DNA of 64,000 nt from Plesiomonas sp051652165 (GTDB lineage Bacteria; Pseudomonadota; Gammaproteobacteria; Enterobacterales; CAMTGL01): assembly GCF_051652165.1 (NCBI RefSeq), contig NZ_JBOFTR010000002.1:124001-188000 (forward strand), given 5' to 3'. Position numbers and translations under genes: made by a program. Of the stretch, positions 51,064 through 59,745 are shown in pieces. How positions within the stretch are numbered: position 1 is the first letter of the stretch; each line of letters starts with the position of its first letter. Under the pieces are notes generated by a model that was not told where the DNA came from, searched no databases, and saw nothing but the letters and a program-made list of their open reading frames with translations.

Positions 51064-52398
51064 TTACAGAATAAAACGGCTGAGATCTTCGTCTTCTACG
51101 ACATCAGCCAAGTATTTGCTGACGTAATCGGCATCAACGGTGATGAGCTGACCTCCGCGCTCACTGGCATCAAAAGAGACCTCTTCAAACAGGCGCTCCA
51201 TTACCGTGTGTAAGCGACGAGCACCAATATTTTCAGTGCGTTCGTTCACGGTAAAAGCAGCATCCGCTAAACGGCGAATACCTTCTGGTGTGAACTCAAC
51301 ATTCAGACCTTCGGTTGCCAGCAACGCTTTATATTGCTCAGTCAGTGAGGCACTTGGCTCTGATAAAATGCGCTCAAAATCAGCACTGGTCAGGGCATCA
51401 AGCTCAACACGAATAGGCAGGCGGCCTTGTAGCTCAGGCAGCAGATCAGACGGGCGAGCAACCTGGAATGCACCTGAGGCAATGAACAGGATATGATCGG
51501 TATTCACCATGCCGTGCTTGGTCGATACAGTACAGCCTTCAACTAACGGCAGCAGATCGCGCTGAACACCTTCACGTGAAACATCAGGGCCAGAGCTTTC
51601 GCCACGCTTACAGATTTTGTCTATCTCATCGATAAAGACAATGCCGTTTTGCTCAACAGCGTGAATCGCTTGTTCTTTGAGCTCTTCAGGGTTGACCAGT
51701 TTAGCGGCTTCTTCTTCAATCAGTGCTTTAAGGGCTTCGGGCACTTTGAGTTTGCGTTTTTTCTTTTGCTGACCGGCCAGATTTTGGAACATAGATTGCA
51801 ACTGGTTAGTCATCTCTTCCATGCCTGGTGGTGACATGATTTCAACACCAGCACTGCCAGCTGCCGCCGTCTCAATCTCGATCTCTTTATCATCGAGTTG
51901 GCCTTCGCGCAGTTTTTTGCGGAAGATTTGGCGAGTGTGTGATTGCTCGTCAGCTTTTTCTGTCTGGCCCCAATTATCACGAGGAGGCGGCAGCAGTGCA
52001 TCTAAAATACGATCTTCTGCTAACTCTTCAGCGCGTACTCGATTTTTTTCGATTGACTGCAAACGCACCATTTTAATGGCTGCATCGGTCAGATCGCGGA
52101 TAATAGAGTCAACTTCTTTACCCACATACCCCACTTCGGTGAACTTGGTTGCTTCCACTTTGATAAAGGGCGCATTAGCCAGTTTTGCCAAACGGCGAGC
52201 AATTTCTGTTTTACCAACACCGGTTGGGCCGATCATCAGAATATTTTTGGGTGTGACTTCATGACGCAGTGCTTCTGGCAACTGCATCCGCCGCCAGCGG
52301 TTACGCAGCGCAATAGCAACCGAACGCTTGGCTTTATCCTGACCGATGATATGACGGTCAAGCTCGTGGACAATTTCACGGGGGGTCATTTCAGACAT
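51064..52398 (-). CDS. hslU: HslU, ATPase of the HslVU protease
   Basis: AAA+ unfoldase that feeds substrates to the HslV peptidase. The 444-residue protein has Walker A MIGPTGVGKTEIARR, VEATKFTEVGYVGKEV pore loop (GYVG), the inserted I domain (about 110-230), Walker B GIVFIDEIDKI, and the C-terminal tail ending DEDLSRFIL that docks into HslV. E. coli HslU is 443. It lies nine bases after hslV. Confidence 0.98.
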   Translation of the reverse strand: MSEMTPREIVHELDRHIIGQDKAKRSVAIALRNRWRRMQLPEALRHEVTPKNILMIGPTGVGKTEIARRLAKLANAPFIKVEATKFTEVGYVGKEVDSIIRDLTDAAIKMVRLQSIEKNRVRAEELAEDRILDALLPPPRDNWGQTEKADEQSHTRQIFRKKLREGQLDDKEIEIETAAAGSAGVEIMSPPGMEEMTNQLQSMFQNLAGQQKKKRKLKVPEALKALIEEEAAKLVNPEELKEQAIHAVEQNGIVFIDEIDKICKRGESSGPDVSREGVQRDLLPLVEGCTVSTKHGMVNTDHILFIASGAFQVARPSDLLPELQGRLPIRVELDALTSADFERILSEPSASLTEQYKALLATEGLNVEFTPEGIRRLADAAFTVNERTENIGARRLHTVMERLFEEVSFDASERGGQLITVDADYVSKYLADVVEDEDLSRFIL

Positions 52399-52407
52399 GG
52401 TCAGGCC

Positions 52408-52938
52408 TTAAATTTTACTTGGAAGTTCTTCGATGGTTTTGTGTTGGTTGGTATACACACAAATATCACCGGCAATAGTCAGGGCTTTTTCCACGATATC
52501 GTGGGCGGAGAGCTCGGTATTTTCCAGCAGTGCACGTGCAGCAGACTGGGCAAACGGGCCGCCAGAACCAATGGCAATGAGATCATTTTCTGGCTGCACG
52601 ACATCACCGTTACCGGTAATGATTAAAGAGGCATTTTCATCGGCAACGGCCAGCAGTGCTTCTAGTTTACGCAGAGCACGATCAGATCGCCAATCTTTGG
52701 CCAGTTCAACGGCAGCTTTAACCAAATTTCCCTGATGCATCTCTAACTGACGCTCAAAACGCTCAAACAGGGTAAATGCGTCAGCAGTACCGCCTGCAAA
52801 ACCGGCAATCACTTGATCGTTATATAAACGGCGCACTTTGCGCGCGTTGCTTTTCATGACCGTGTTGCCAAGAGAAACCTGCCCGTCACCGCCAATGACG
52901 ACTTTACCATTACGGCGCACACTTACGATTGTTGTCAC
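52408..52938 (-). CDS. hslV: HslV, peptidase of the HslVU protease
   Basis: Proteasome-type N-terminal threonine peptidase. After removal of Met the mature protein starts TTIVSVRRNGKVVIGGDGQVS; Thr1 is the nucleophile. NTVMKSNARKVRRL, VIAGFAGGTADAFTL and IGSGGPFAQSAARAL match E. coli HslV; 176 residues is the normal length. The operon has a clear heat-shock promoter overlapping the end of ftsN. Confidence 0.98.
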   Translation of the reverse strand: MTTIVSVRRNGKVVIGGDGQVSLGNTVMKSNARKVRRLYNDQVIAGFAGGTADAFTLFERFERQLEMHQGNLVKAAVELAKDWRSDRALRKLEALLAVADENASLIITGNGDVVQPENDLIAIGSGGPFAQSAARALLENTELSAHDIVEKALTIAGDICVYTNQHKTIEELPSKI

Positions 52939-52997
52939 TGTGTGTTCCTCATCGAAAAATAGTGTAAAGCCCTGATCACTGTCAGGGCACTTACTGC

Positions 52998-53028
52998 TTA
53001 GATGGGGATTTAGGCAAGGAGTTTCAAC
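52998..53028 (-). promoter_or_regulatory. sigma-32 heat-shock promoter of hslVU
   Basis: On the minus strand GTTGAAA (53022-53028) and CCCCATCTA (about 52999-53007) are spaced by 14 bases, an excellent match to the sigma-32 consensus. It overlaps the last codons of ftsN and lies about 60 bases before hslV. Confidence 0.85.
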
Positions 53029-53902
53029 CCTTAACAGGAAGAATTAAACAACCGGACATACCGCTGCTTTTTAAACGGCTCTGTTGTTTGTCTGCGGCAG
53101 CACGGCTGCTATAAGGGCCAAGTACCACACGATGCCAACTATTACTGGTGCGTAAGTTAGCCTCAATGCCTTGGAATGCAAGGGTGGCTTGCACTTCTTC
53201 TGCTTGAGCACTGGTACGGTAAGCGCCGCACTGAACCAGCCACTGTTGTGGTTTTTCATCCACTTTTTTGGCTGTTTCAACTTTTACCGCTTCACTTCGC
53301 GCCGTTTCTGCGCCACGTGGAATAGGAGGAGGTTGTACGAGTGTTGGTTTACTCTCTTTTACCGTTGGTGTGGTCTGGCGAGGTGGCGGCTCAACGTTTG
53401 CGGTTGGTAACTCTTGGTGAGTACGTGTTGAAGCACTGTAATCGGGGACGCTTTGTTGTTTTACGGGTGGTTTACCATCAACATTACCGTTACGATCAGC
53501 CCGTGGTAAAACTTGTGGCGATTGCTGCATTTCAGTTTGCAGTTGGGTTAAAATGGCCTGCTGCTCTGCGGTTAACTGAGTTGGCGCGGTGCGATCTTGC
53601 ATTGGGTTATGCGGATCACTGATCACTACCTCTTTATTTTCCAACTCTTTGATGTAGCTCCAACGCTCTTCGGGTTTTACCGGCAAACCATTTTTATGCT
53701 TACTTTGCTGATGTAAGTTGAGTGCTGCATCGGCATCACGGTTTTTGGCGTAATAGACTCCGCCCGCAATACCGGCAACCAATGCAGCAGCAAGACCGAT
53801 AGCCATAATGGGCAACGGGCGAGGCGTTGTTTTTGTTTTTCGGCGTGCTTTTGCTTTTGCCGCCGCGCGTTTACCGCGGGATACGTAGTCTCGTTGTGCC
53901 AC
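53024..53902 (-). CDS. ftsN: cell-division protein FtsN
   Basis: Bitopic protein that triggers septal peptidoglycan synthesis. Start GTG 53902 gives VAQRDYVSRGKRAAAK, matching the MAQRDYV N-terminus of E. coli FtsN; an upstream TTG is unlikely. One membrane helix (PIMAIGLAAALVAGIAGGVYY, about 34-54) follows the basic cytoplasmic tail. A long Pro/Gln-rich periplasmic linker leads to the SPOR domain (about 215-292: WLVQCGAYRTSAQAEEVQATLAF, and NSWHRVVLGPY). 292 residues versus 319 in E. coli. No strong ribosome-binding site. Confidence 0.93.
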   Translation of the reverse strand: MAQRDYVSRGKRAAAKAKARRKTKTTPRPLPIMAIGLAAALVAGIAGGVYYAKNRDADAALNLHQQSKHKNGLPVKPEERWSYIKELENKEVVISDPHNPMQDRTAPTQLTAEQQAILTQLQTEMQQSPQVLPRADRNGNVDGKPPVKQQSVPDYSASTRTHQELPTANVEPPPRQTTPTVKESKPTLVQPPPIPRGAETARSEAVKVETAKKVDEKPQQWLVQCGAYRTSAQAEEVQATLAFQGIEANLRTSNSWHRVVLGPYSSRAAADKQQSRLKSSGMSGCLILPVKG

Positions 53903-54180
53903 AATGAATATCGAGTCTGACTGTTTAACGGAATAAGGCAAACATGTTACTTAACTGAAGCAGACTTGACCAGTTATGGATGCGAAAAGCGGGCTATTTA
54001 TTCATCGTATTTTGCATCAAAATCAATCATCACAGATTTTTTGGATGTATAGCGTACAATCTTGCAGATGATTTAATCATTTTTGTGAGCAACAACGGCA
54101 GTCATAACCTGATTGGCAAAATAGACCAGGTATAAAATTTGACCGACAATGCCGGCCAAACGGTAGTGATAAGGTGACAA

Positions 54181-54201
54181 TAGAGCGTGTAATACGCTCT
54201 A
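54181..54201 (-). terminator. hairpin downstream of cytR
   Basis: TAGAGCGT / ACGCTCTA eight-pair stem with a five-base loop, in the gap between cytR and ftsN. The T-run on the minus strand is weak. Confidence 0.5.
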
Positions 54202-54232
54202 AATAACCGTCAATAATCAAGGAAATGTGATG

Positions 54233-55237
54233 TTAGCGGCGCGGTGGTGCAGTACTGGCACGTACCACCAGTTTGGCATCGAGCAGCCGTGAGCTCGTAC
54301 CGATATCTTTGCCTCTGAGCATATCAAGCAGTAATGTCATTGACTGGCGGCCAATCTCATAACGGGGTTGAGAAACGGTGGTCAGTGGCGGATCGCAATA
54401 CTCTGAAAACTTAATATCATCAAAACCAATGATTGATAAGTCTTGTGGTACGCGAAACCCCAGTTTTTTTGCTTGCTGTAATGCGCCAATTGCCATGACA
54501 TCACTGTGGCAAAAAATAGCCGTTGGAGGAGAAGGTTGTGCCATCAGTTGCGAAACAGCTTGTGCACCAGCCTCAAAACTAAAATTGCCATAGGTCATGT
54601 ACCTGTCTTCGACGGCAATTCCGACACGGCGCATCGCCTGAATATAGCCCTGAGTTCGGTAACTACACAGCGGCATGCTGCTTGGCCCGGCAACGCAGGC
54701 AATGCGTTTGTGGCCAAGTTGCGTGAGGTAGTGCACGGCATCAAATGCGGCAGTCAGGTTGTCGATATGTACCGTGGGCAGTTCAAGTTCGGGTGAGAAC
54801 TCGTTGGCCATGACAATCGGTGGTAAGTTTTTTTGTTCCGGTTTACTGATATCAAACGGTAGATTTGAACTGAGCAGCAGCATGCCATCAGCTTGTTTGG
54901 TGAAAACCAGATTCGCAAACGAACGTTCGCGGGCATTTTGTTGTGCACAATCACCTAATAATACTAAATAACCTTGTGCGGTTGCGGCCTCTTCGATCCC
55001 ACGGATCACATCCGCAAAAAAGGGATCACTGATGTCGGGCACGATCACAACGATAGTTTTCGATTCATTTCTGCGCAGATTGCGGGCGAGCGAGTTTGGG
55101 GAGTAACCCACCTCGACGACGGCTTTTTCGACACGTTGGCGAGTGGCTGTTGAAACCTTATCCGGGTTCATCAGCGCACGGGATACCGTGGCAGTCGATA
55201 CGCCTGCAAGCTGGGCAACGTCCTTCATTGTTGCCAT
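54233..55237 (-). CDS. cytR: LacI-family regulator CytR
   Basis: Represses nucleoside uptake and catabolism genes together with CRP; cytidine is the inducer in E. coli. The 334-residue protein has an N-terminal LacI-type helix-turn-helix (MKDVAQLAGVSTATVSRALMNPDKVS), hinge helix SPNSLARNLRRNES, and periplasmic-binding-like core (VIVPDISDPFFADVIRGIEEAA, HIDNLTAAFDAVHYL, LSIIGFDDIKFSEYCDPPLTT). Very similar to E. coli CytR. It sits between priA and ftsN as in E. coli. Confidence 0.95.
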   Translation of the reverse strand: MATMKDVAQLAGVSTATVSRALMNPDKVSTATRQRVEKAVVEVGYSPNSLARNLRRNESKTIVVIVPDISDPFFADVIRGIEEAATAQGYLVLLGDCAQQNARERSFANLVFTKQADGMLLLSSNLPFDISKPEQKNLPPIVMANEFSPELELPTVHIDNLTAAFDAVHYLTQLGHKRIACVAGPSSMPLCSYRTQGYIQAMRRVGIAVEDRYMTYGNFSFEAGAQAVSQLMAQPSPPTAIFCHSDVMAIGALQQAKKLGFRVPQDLSIIGFDDIKFSEYCDPPLTTVSQPRYEIGRQSMTLLLDMLRGKDIGTSSRLLDAKLVVRASTAPPRR

Positions 55238-55434
55238 ATACCATTCTCCTACATTTCTGAGGGTTGTGTTCTCCCTGTCAGCAACAGGCTGCTAAATTCG
55301 CAGCGAAAGAAAAATGCTGCTGAACACCAACATTGTAAACAGCTGTGACAAGATGAAAAATGCGCTCGATTACGGAAATTACATTTTTTTCGTGATGTAA
55401 TTCGCTTTTTGAGCGCAAAGATCGATGTGGCACG

Positions 55435-57648
55435 TTAAATCATATCGATAGGATCGACATCCAGTGTCCATTTTACTTTGCGCGAGAGCGGTAACATTTC
55501 GCAGGCAGGCCGTGCTAAGGTTAGAATTTGTTGCAGCATTTTGCGTGAAGGGTGTTGGATCAACAGTTGCCAGCGATAGCGTCCGGCCCGTTTGCTTTGC
55601 AGCGAGGGTGCAGGGCCAAGCAGCCATAAATCGTCGGTTTTCAGCGAGCTAGCATCTAAAACAGTGCGGATTTGGGTCAGTAACTGGCAGGCTGGGTCTC
55701 CCTGATGATCTTCAGCCCGAATCAGCACATGGTAGGTAAACGGTGGCAGCCATGCGACCTGTCGCTCTCGCAGTGCTTGACCGGCGAAGGCCGGATATCC
55801 CTGGGTTAACAGTGTTTGCAATAAGGGGTGATCTGGCTGGTGGGTTTGCAGTAACACTTCCCCTTGTTTTCCGGCACGCCCTGCACGCCCAGCGACTTGT
55901 GTATACAGTTGAGCAAAACGCTCGGCAGCACGAAAATCGGCAGAAAAGAGTGCACCGTCAACATCAAGCAGTGCTACTAAGGTTACGTTAGGAAAGTGGT
56001 GGCCTTTAGCCAGCATTTGCGTACCAATTAAAATCTGGCTGCGCCCTTGCTGTATATCCTCTAAATGCTGTTCAAGTGAGCCTTTTCTGCGGGTGCTGTC
56101 GCGGTCAATACGGGTGATGCTAAATTCTGGCATCAGTTCACCGAGCGTGTGTTCTAGCTGTTCTGTACCTACACCCACCGGTATCAGCTGGGTTGAGCCA
56201 CATTGTGGGCATTGTGGTGGCACAGGGTACTGATTATCGCAATGGTGACAGCGTAGATTGCGGCTAACCTGATGAAAGGTATAGGGGCGATCACAGCGGG
56301 GGCAGTGGGCAACCCAGCCACACTCATGGCACAAAAGAGCAGGTGAAAAGCCGCGCCGGTTTAAAAATAGCATCACCTGATTACCCTGTTGCAGATGTTG
56401 GCGCATACGCACCAGTAACTCTGCCGACAAGCCAGCATGTACGGGTTGGCCTTTCATATCCAACACAAATTGCTTAGGTGGTTTGGCATTGCCCGCCCGT
56501 ACGGTCAGATGCAGGTGGTGGTATTTTCCTTGCTGACAGTTGTGCAAACTTTCTAGCGCAGGGGTGGCCGAGCCCAGTACCACAGGGATCTGCTCTTCAT
56601 AGCCACGCATCACTGCCAGATCGCGCGCGTGGTAGCGCCAGCCCTCTTGCTGTTTGTATGAGCTATCGTGCTCTTCATCAATTACCAGCACGCCAGGGCG
56701 CGCTAACGGGGTGAACAGAGCAGAACGGGTGCCGATCACAATGGCACTTTCGCCTGTACGCGCACGTCGCCACACTGCCAGCCGTTGGTTATCGTTGAGT
56801 GCGGAATGCAGCACATCTACCGGTACATTAAAACGTTCACGAAAACGGGCGATGGTTTGCGGTGTTAGGCCAATTTCGGGAACTAACACCAGAGCCTGTT
56901 TACCTTGTGATAGGGCTTGCTCTATTACGCTGAGATAGACTTCTGTTTTGCCAGAGCCTGTGACCCCTTCAAGTAGCCAGACAGCAAAATTACTGCGGCT
57001 GTTGATTGCAGCCACGGCGGTGGCTTGCTCGGTATTTAGGCGTGGGCGGTGCTCGCTGGCGCGATAGGTCGGCCGCCAATCGTGGTGCGATGGCATTTGT
57101 AGCTGAACATCTATCAGCCCTTTTTGCCGCAGTGTATTAAAGGCGTTGTCACTGCAACCCTGTTCTTGCAGTGCGGTTTTATCAAGTGGCCCGTTACGCA
57201 GTGCTTGAATGATCTGCCACTGTTTTGGCGCACGTTTGAACTGAGTTTGTAGGCTGATTTTACCCTGTTCGGTCAGTTGCCAGTATTGCTCGGCCGCCTG
57301 CTCAGTGCTGTGGCCTTGACGCAATAGTACTGGCATGGCTTGAGTTAGTACATCGCCAAGCGGATGCTGATAATAGGCGGCCGCCCAGTGCAATAAGCGC
57401 CAAATAGGTGCTGACCAGAGAGGATCGTGATCGAGCAGTGTGGTGATCGCTTTGCACTGATCATGTGGGATCTCGGCGCTGTCAGTTAGGCTCTCTACTA
57501 CCCCGATTAGCTCGCGTCGCCCAAATGGCACTTTAACCCGCATACCGGGCAATATCGATTGACCGGCTATCTGCGCAGCAGGCAGCAAATAATCAAACAG
57601 GCGTGGCAGGGGAACGGGCAGGGCAATTCGGGCTACAGATTCAGTCAT
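55435..57648 (-). CDS. priA: primosomal helicase PriA
   Basis: Restarts stalled replication forks by loading DnaB. The 737-residue protein has an N-terminal 3'-DNA-binding domain, helicase motif I LLEGVTGSGKTEVYL, DEEH box VIDEEHDSSYKQQEGWRYH, two zinc-binding Cys clusters (CHECGWVAHCPRCD; CHHCDNQYPVPPQCPQCG), and helicase motifs V/VI (ILIGTQMLAKGHHFPNVTLV, QVAGRAGRAGKQGEV). E. coli PriA is 732. It is divergent from rpmE. Confidence 0.98.
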   Translation of the reverse strand: MTESVARIALPVPLPRLFDYLLPAAQIAGQSILPGMRVKVPFGRRELIGVVESLTDSAEIPHDQCKAITTLLDHDPLWSAPIWRLLHWAAAYYQHPLGDVLTQAMPVLLRQGHSTEQAAEQYWQLTEQGKISLQTQFKRAPKQWQIIQALRNGPLDKTALQEQGCSDNAFNTLRQKGLIDVQLQMPSHHDWRPTYRASEHRPRLNTEQATAVAAINSRSNFAVWLLEGVTGSGKTEVYLSVIEQALSQGKQALVLVPEIGLTPQTIARFRERFNVPVDVLHSALNDNQRLAVWRRARTGESAIVIGTRSALFTPLARPGVLVIDEEHDSSYKQQEGWRYHARDLAVMRGYEEQIPVVLGSATPALESLHNCQQGKYHHLHLTVRAGNAKPPKQFVLDMKGQPVHAGLSAELLVRMRQHLQQGNQVMLFLNRRGFSPALLCHECGWVAHCPRCDRPYTFHQVSRNLRCHHCDNQYPVPPQCPQCGSTQLIPVGVGTEQLEHTLGELMPEFSITRIDRDSTRRKGSLEQHLEDIQQGRSQILIGTQMLAKGHHFPNVTLVALLDVDGALFSADFRAAERFAQLYTQVAGRAGRAGKQGEVLLQTHQPDHPLLQTLLTQGYPAFAGQALRERQVAWLPPFTYHVLIRAEDHQGDPACQLLTQIRTVLDASSLKTDDLWLLGPAPSLQSKRAGRYRWQLLIQHPSRKMLQQILTLARPACEMLPLSRKVKWTLDVDPIDMI

Positions 57649-57898
57649 TTGGGCAAGCGGCTCATTGGGTCAGAGAATACAGTGTAAGGGGAAGCCGAGA
57701 GTAGATCGATCCTTTGTATCAAAAAGGGTATGATTAGTGGTGAAAAAGGCGGCAGCCTGCTTGAAAGGTGGGGATGAATGCCGTATTATTTTGCGCCTTA
57801 TAACTGTGTTATTAATCCTCGTGTGGTGTTTGGCAAATTACTGTGTAAAGCGTGGTAAGGTTGACCAGATAGCGACACGGCCTTTACTGAGGTTTCCC

Positions 57899-58111
57899 AT
57901 GAAGCAAGGTATCCACCCAGAATACAAAGAAATTACTGCAAACTGTTCTTGCGGTAACGTTATCAAAATCGGTTCTACTGGCCGCGACATTAACCTAGAC
58001 GTGTGCGGTAACTGCCACCCGTTCTATACTGGTAAGCAACGTGAAGTTTCTACCGGTGGCCGTGTTGACCGTTTCAACAAGCGTTTTGGCGCACTGTCTG
58101 GGAAGAAGTAA
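57899..58111 (+). CDS. rpmE: ribosomal protein L31, zinc-binding form
   Basis: 50S subunit protein bridging the subunits. Starts at ATG 57899, giving 70 residues like E. coli RpmE (MKQGIHPEYKEITANCSCGN, then GRVDRFNKRFG). All four zinc-binding Cys are present (C16, C18, C36, C39), so this is the C+ form. The open frame runs 54 codons further upstream, but those residues have no L31 similarity. The leader may carry the L31 autoregulatory element known from gammaproteobacteria; I cannot confirm it by eye. Terminator follows. Confidence 0.97.
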   Translation: MKQGIHPEYKEITANCSCGNVIKIGSTGRDINLDVCGNCHPFYTGKQREVSTGGRVDRFNKRFGALSGKK

Positions 58112-58142
58112 TCTTTCTTCTTTCTGCAGTATCGCGAAAGCA

Positions 58143-58169
58143 AAAAAAGCACCTTTGGGTGCTTTTTTT
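58143..58169 (+). terminator. Rho-independent terminator after rpmE
   Basis: AAAAAGCACC-TTTG-GGTGCTTTTTTT, starting about 30 bases after the stop. Confidence 0.93.
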
Positions 58170-58332
58170 ATATCTCAGATATAACACTGCAATATAACCT
58201 GTTCCGTAGTGATTTATCTTCTTGCTGACACGTTTTTTCAGATGTATCGGCTGGGAATCCCCCTTGAGATTGCTTATCATCAGCGTACGTTACGTTCCGT
58301 AACACAAAAACGAATAATGATAGGAATGTCTG

Positions 58333-59622
58333 ATGTCTGCCGATTTGCGCCAACAAGCTCTCGATTATCACGCTTACCCGATCCCCGGAAAAATTGCTAT
58401 TGCTCTGACCAAACCTGCGGATACTGCGCATGACTTGGCGCTGGCCTATAGCCCCGGTGTGGCTGAACCGGTGCGTGAAATTGCGCGTGATCCAGAAAAT
58501 GCTTACCGTTATACCGGTAAAGGTAATCTGGTTGCGGTGATCTCTAACGGCACGGCAATTTTGGGTTTGGGGAATTTAGGCCCGTTGGCCTCTAAACCGG
58601 TAATGGAAGGTAAGGCGCTGTTATTCAAACGTTTTGCAGGTATTGATGCGGTTGATATTGAGGTAACACACGATACGGTTGAGCAGTTTATTGATACGGT
58701 TGCCAATATTGCAGATTCGTTTGGGGGCATTAATTTAGAAGATATCAAAGCGCCAGAGTGTTTTGAGATTGAGCAGCGTTTGATTGAACGCTGCCATATT
58801 CCAGTTTTTCATGATGATCAGCACGGTACGGCGATTGTTACGGCGGCCGGTGTGCTCAATGCACTGGAGATTCAAGGGAAAACCTTGCCACAGGCCAAAG
58901 TGGTCTGTCTGGGTGCAGGCGCGGCAGCAAGCGCTTGTATGAATATGCTGATCAAGTGCGGTGCGGCGCGTGAAAATATCTATATGCTTGATCGTAAGGG
59001 CGTGATCCACGCTGATCGCAGTGATCTCAACGAATTTAAGGCGCTGTTTGCCAATAAAACCGACAAACGTACATTAGAAGATGCGATGACCGGTGCTGAT
59101 GTTTTTATCGGTGTTTCTGGCCCTGACTTGTTACCGGCGAAAGCTCTGGCGCTGATGGCAAAAAATCCCATTGTGTTTGCTTGTGCTAACCCTGATCCGG
59201 AGATCAAACCAGCACTGGCATTTGCTACCCGTAGCGATCTGATTATGGCAACGGGTCGCTCTGATTACCCGAACCAGATTAACAATGTACTCTGCTTCCC
59301 GTTTTTGTTCCGTGGCGCGCTTGATGTGCGTGCCCGTGCGATTAATGATGAGATGAAATTGGCCGCAGTTGAGGCAATTCGTCAACTGGCAAAAGAGCCT
59401 GTGCCACAAGATGTACTTGACGCGGCAGGGGTTACATCGTTAGCTTTTGGCCGTGATTATATTATCCCTAAGCCAATGGATTCACGTTTGCTTGAGCGTG
59501 TTGCCCACGCCGTTTCTACCGCCGCGATAGCGTCAGGTGTTGCTGGGCATATACCTACGTCTTTGTTGTGCCGTACGTCTAACACCTTGAACCCAATGAG
59601 TGTTGCAGAAGCTATAAATTAA
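58333..59622 (+). CDS. malic enzyme, short form (probably NADP-dependent)
   Basis: Oxidatively decarboxylates malate to pyruvate. The 429-residue protein has only the malic-enzyme part, about the first 430 residues of E. coli MaeB (759), and lacks the C-terminal phosphotransacetylase-like domain. Motifs: LALAYSPGVAEPVREIA, the metal-binding ECFEIEQRL and FHDDQHGTAIV, the NAD(P) loop VCLGAGAAASACMNML, and FACANPDPEI. ATG 58333 has AGGA upstream. The position after rpmE is as in Vibrio. NADP rather than NAD preference is inferred from the family. Confidence 0.93.
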   Translation: MSADLRQQALDYHAYPIPGKIAIALTKPADTAHDLALAYSPGVAEPVREIARDPENAYRYTGKGNLVAVISNGTAILGLGNLGPLASKPVMEGKALLFKRFAGIDAVDIEVTHDTVEQFIDTVANIADSFGGINLEDIKAPECFEIEQRLIERCHIPVFHDDQHGTAIVTAAGVLNALEIQGKTLPQAKVVCLGAGAAASACMNMLIKCGAARENIYMLDRKGVIHADRSDLNEFKALFANKTDKRTLEDAMTGADVFIGVSGPDLLPAKALALMAKNPIVFACANPDPEIKPALAFATRSDLIMATGRSDYPNQINNVLCFPFLFRGALDVRARAINDEMKLAAVEAIRQLAKEPVPQDVLDAAGVTSLAFGRDYIIPKPMDSRLLERVAHAVSTAAIASGVAGHIPTSLLCRTSNTLNPMSVAEAIN

Positions 59623-59696
59623 TGATTATCACTCACTCTATTGTGTGTATAAGGCTCTTTTTGTGATTATCGTTTAACAAAATATCGTTTAACAAA

Positions 59697-59734
59697 AACG
59701 CCCTTCAGAGAGAACTCTGTCGGGCGTTTTTTTA
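59697..59734 (+). terminator. terminator after the malic enzyme gene
   Basis: AACGCCC...GGGCGTT outer stem with an inner CAGAG-AGAA-CTCTG stem and seven T. Just upstream, ATCGTTTAACAAA is repeated twice (59669-59696). Confidence 0.88.
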
Positions 59735-59745
59735 TGCTCAATACC

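Noticed and set aside
57737..57898. A 5' extension of rpmE that would give a 124-residue protein
   Set aside because: Extra residues lack L31 similarity, and MKQGIHPEYKEIT at 57899 is the conserved start.
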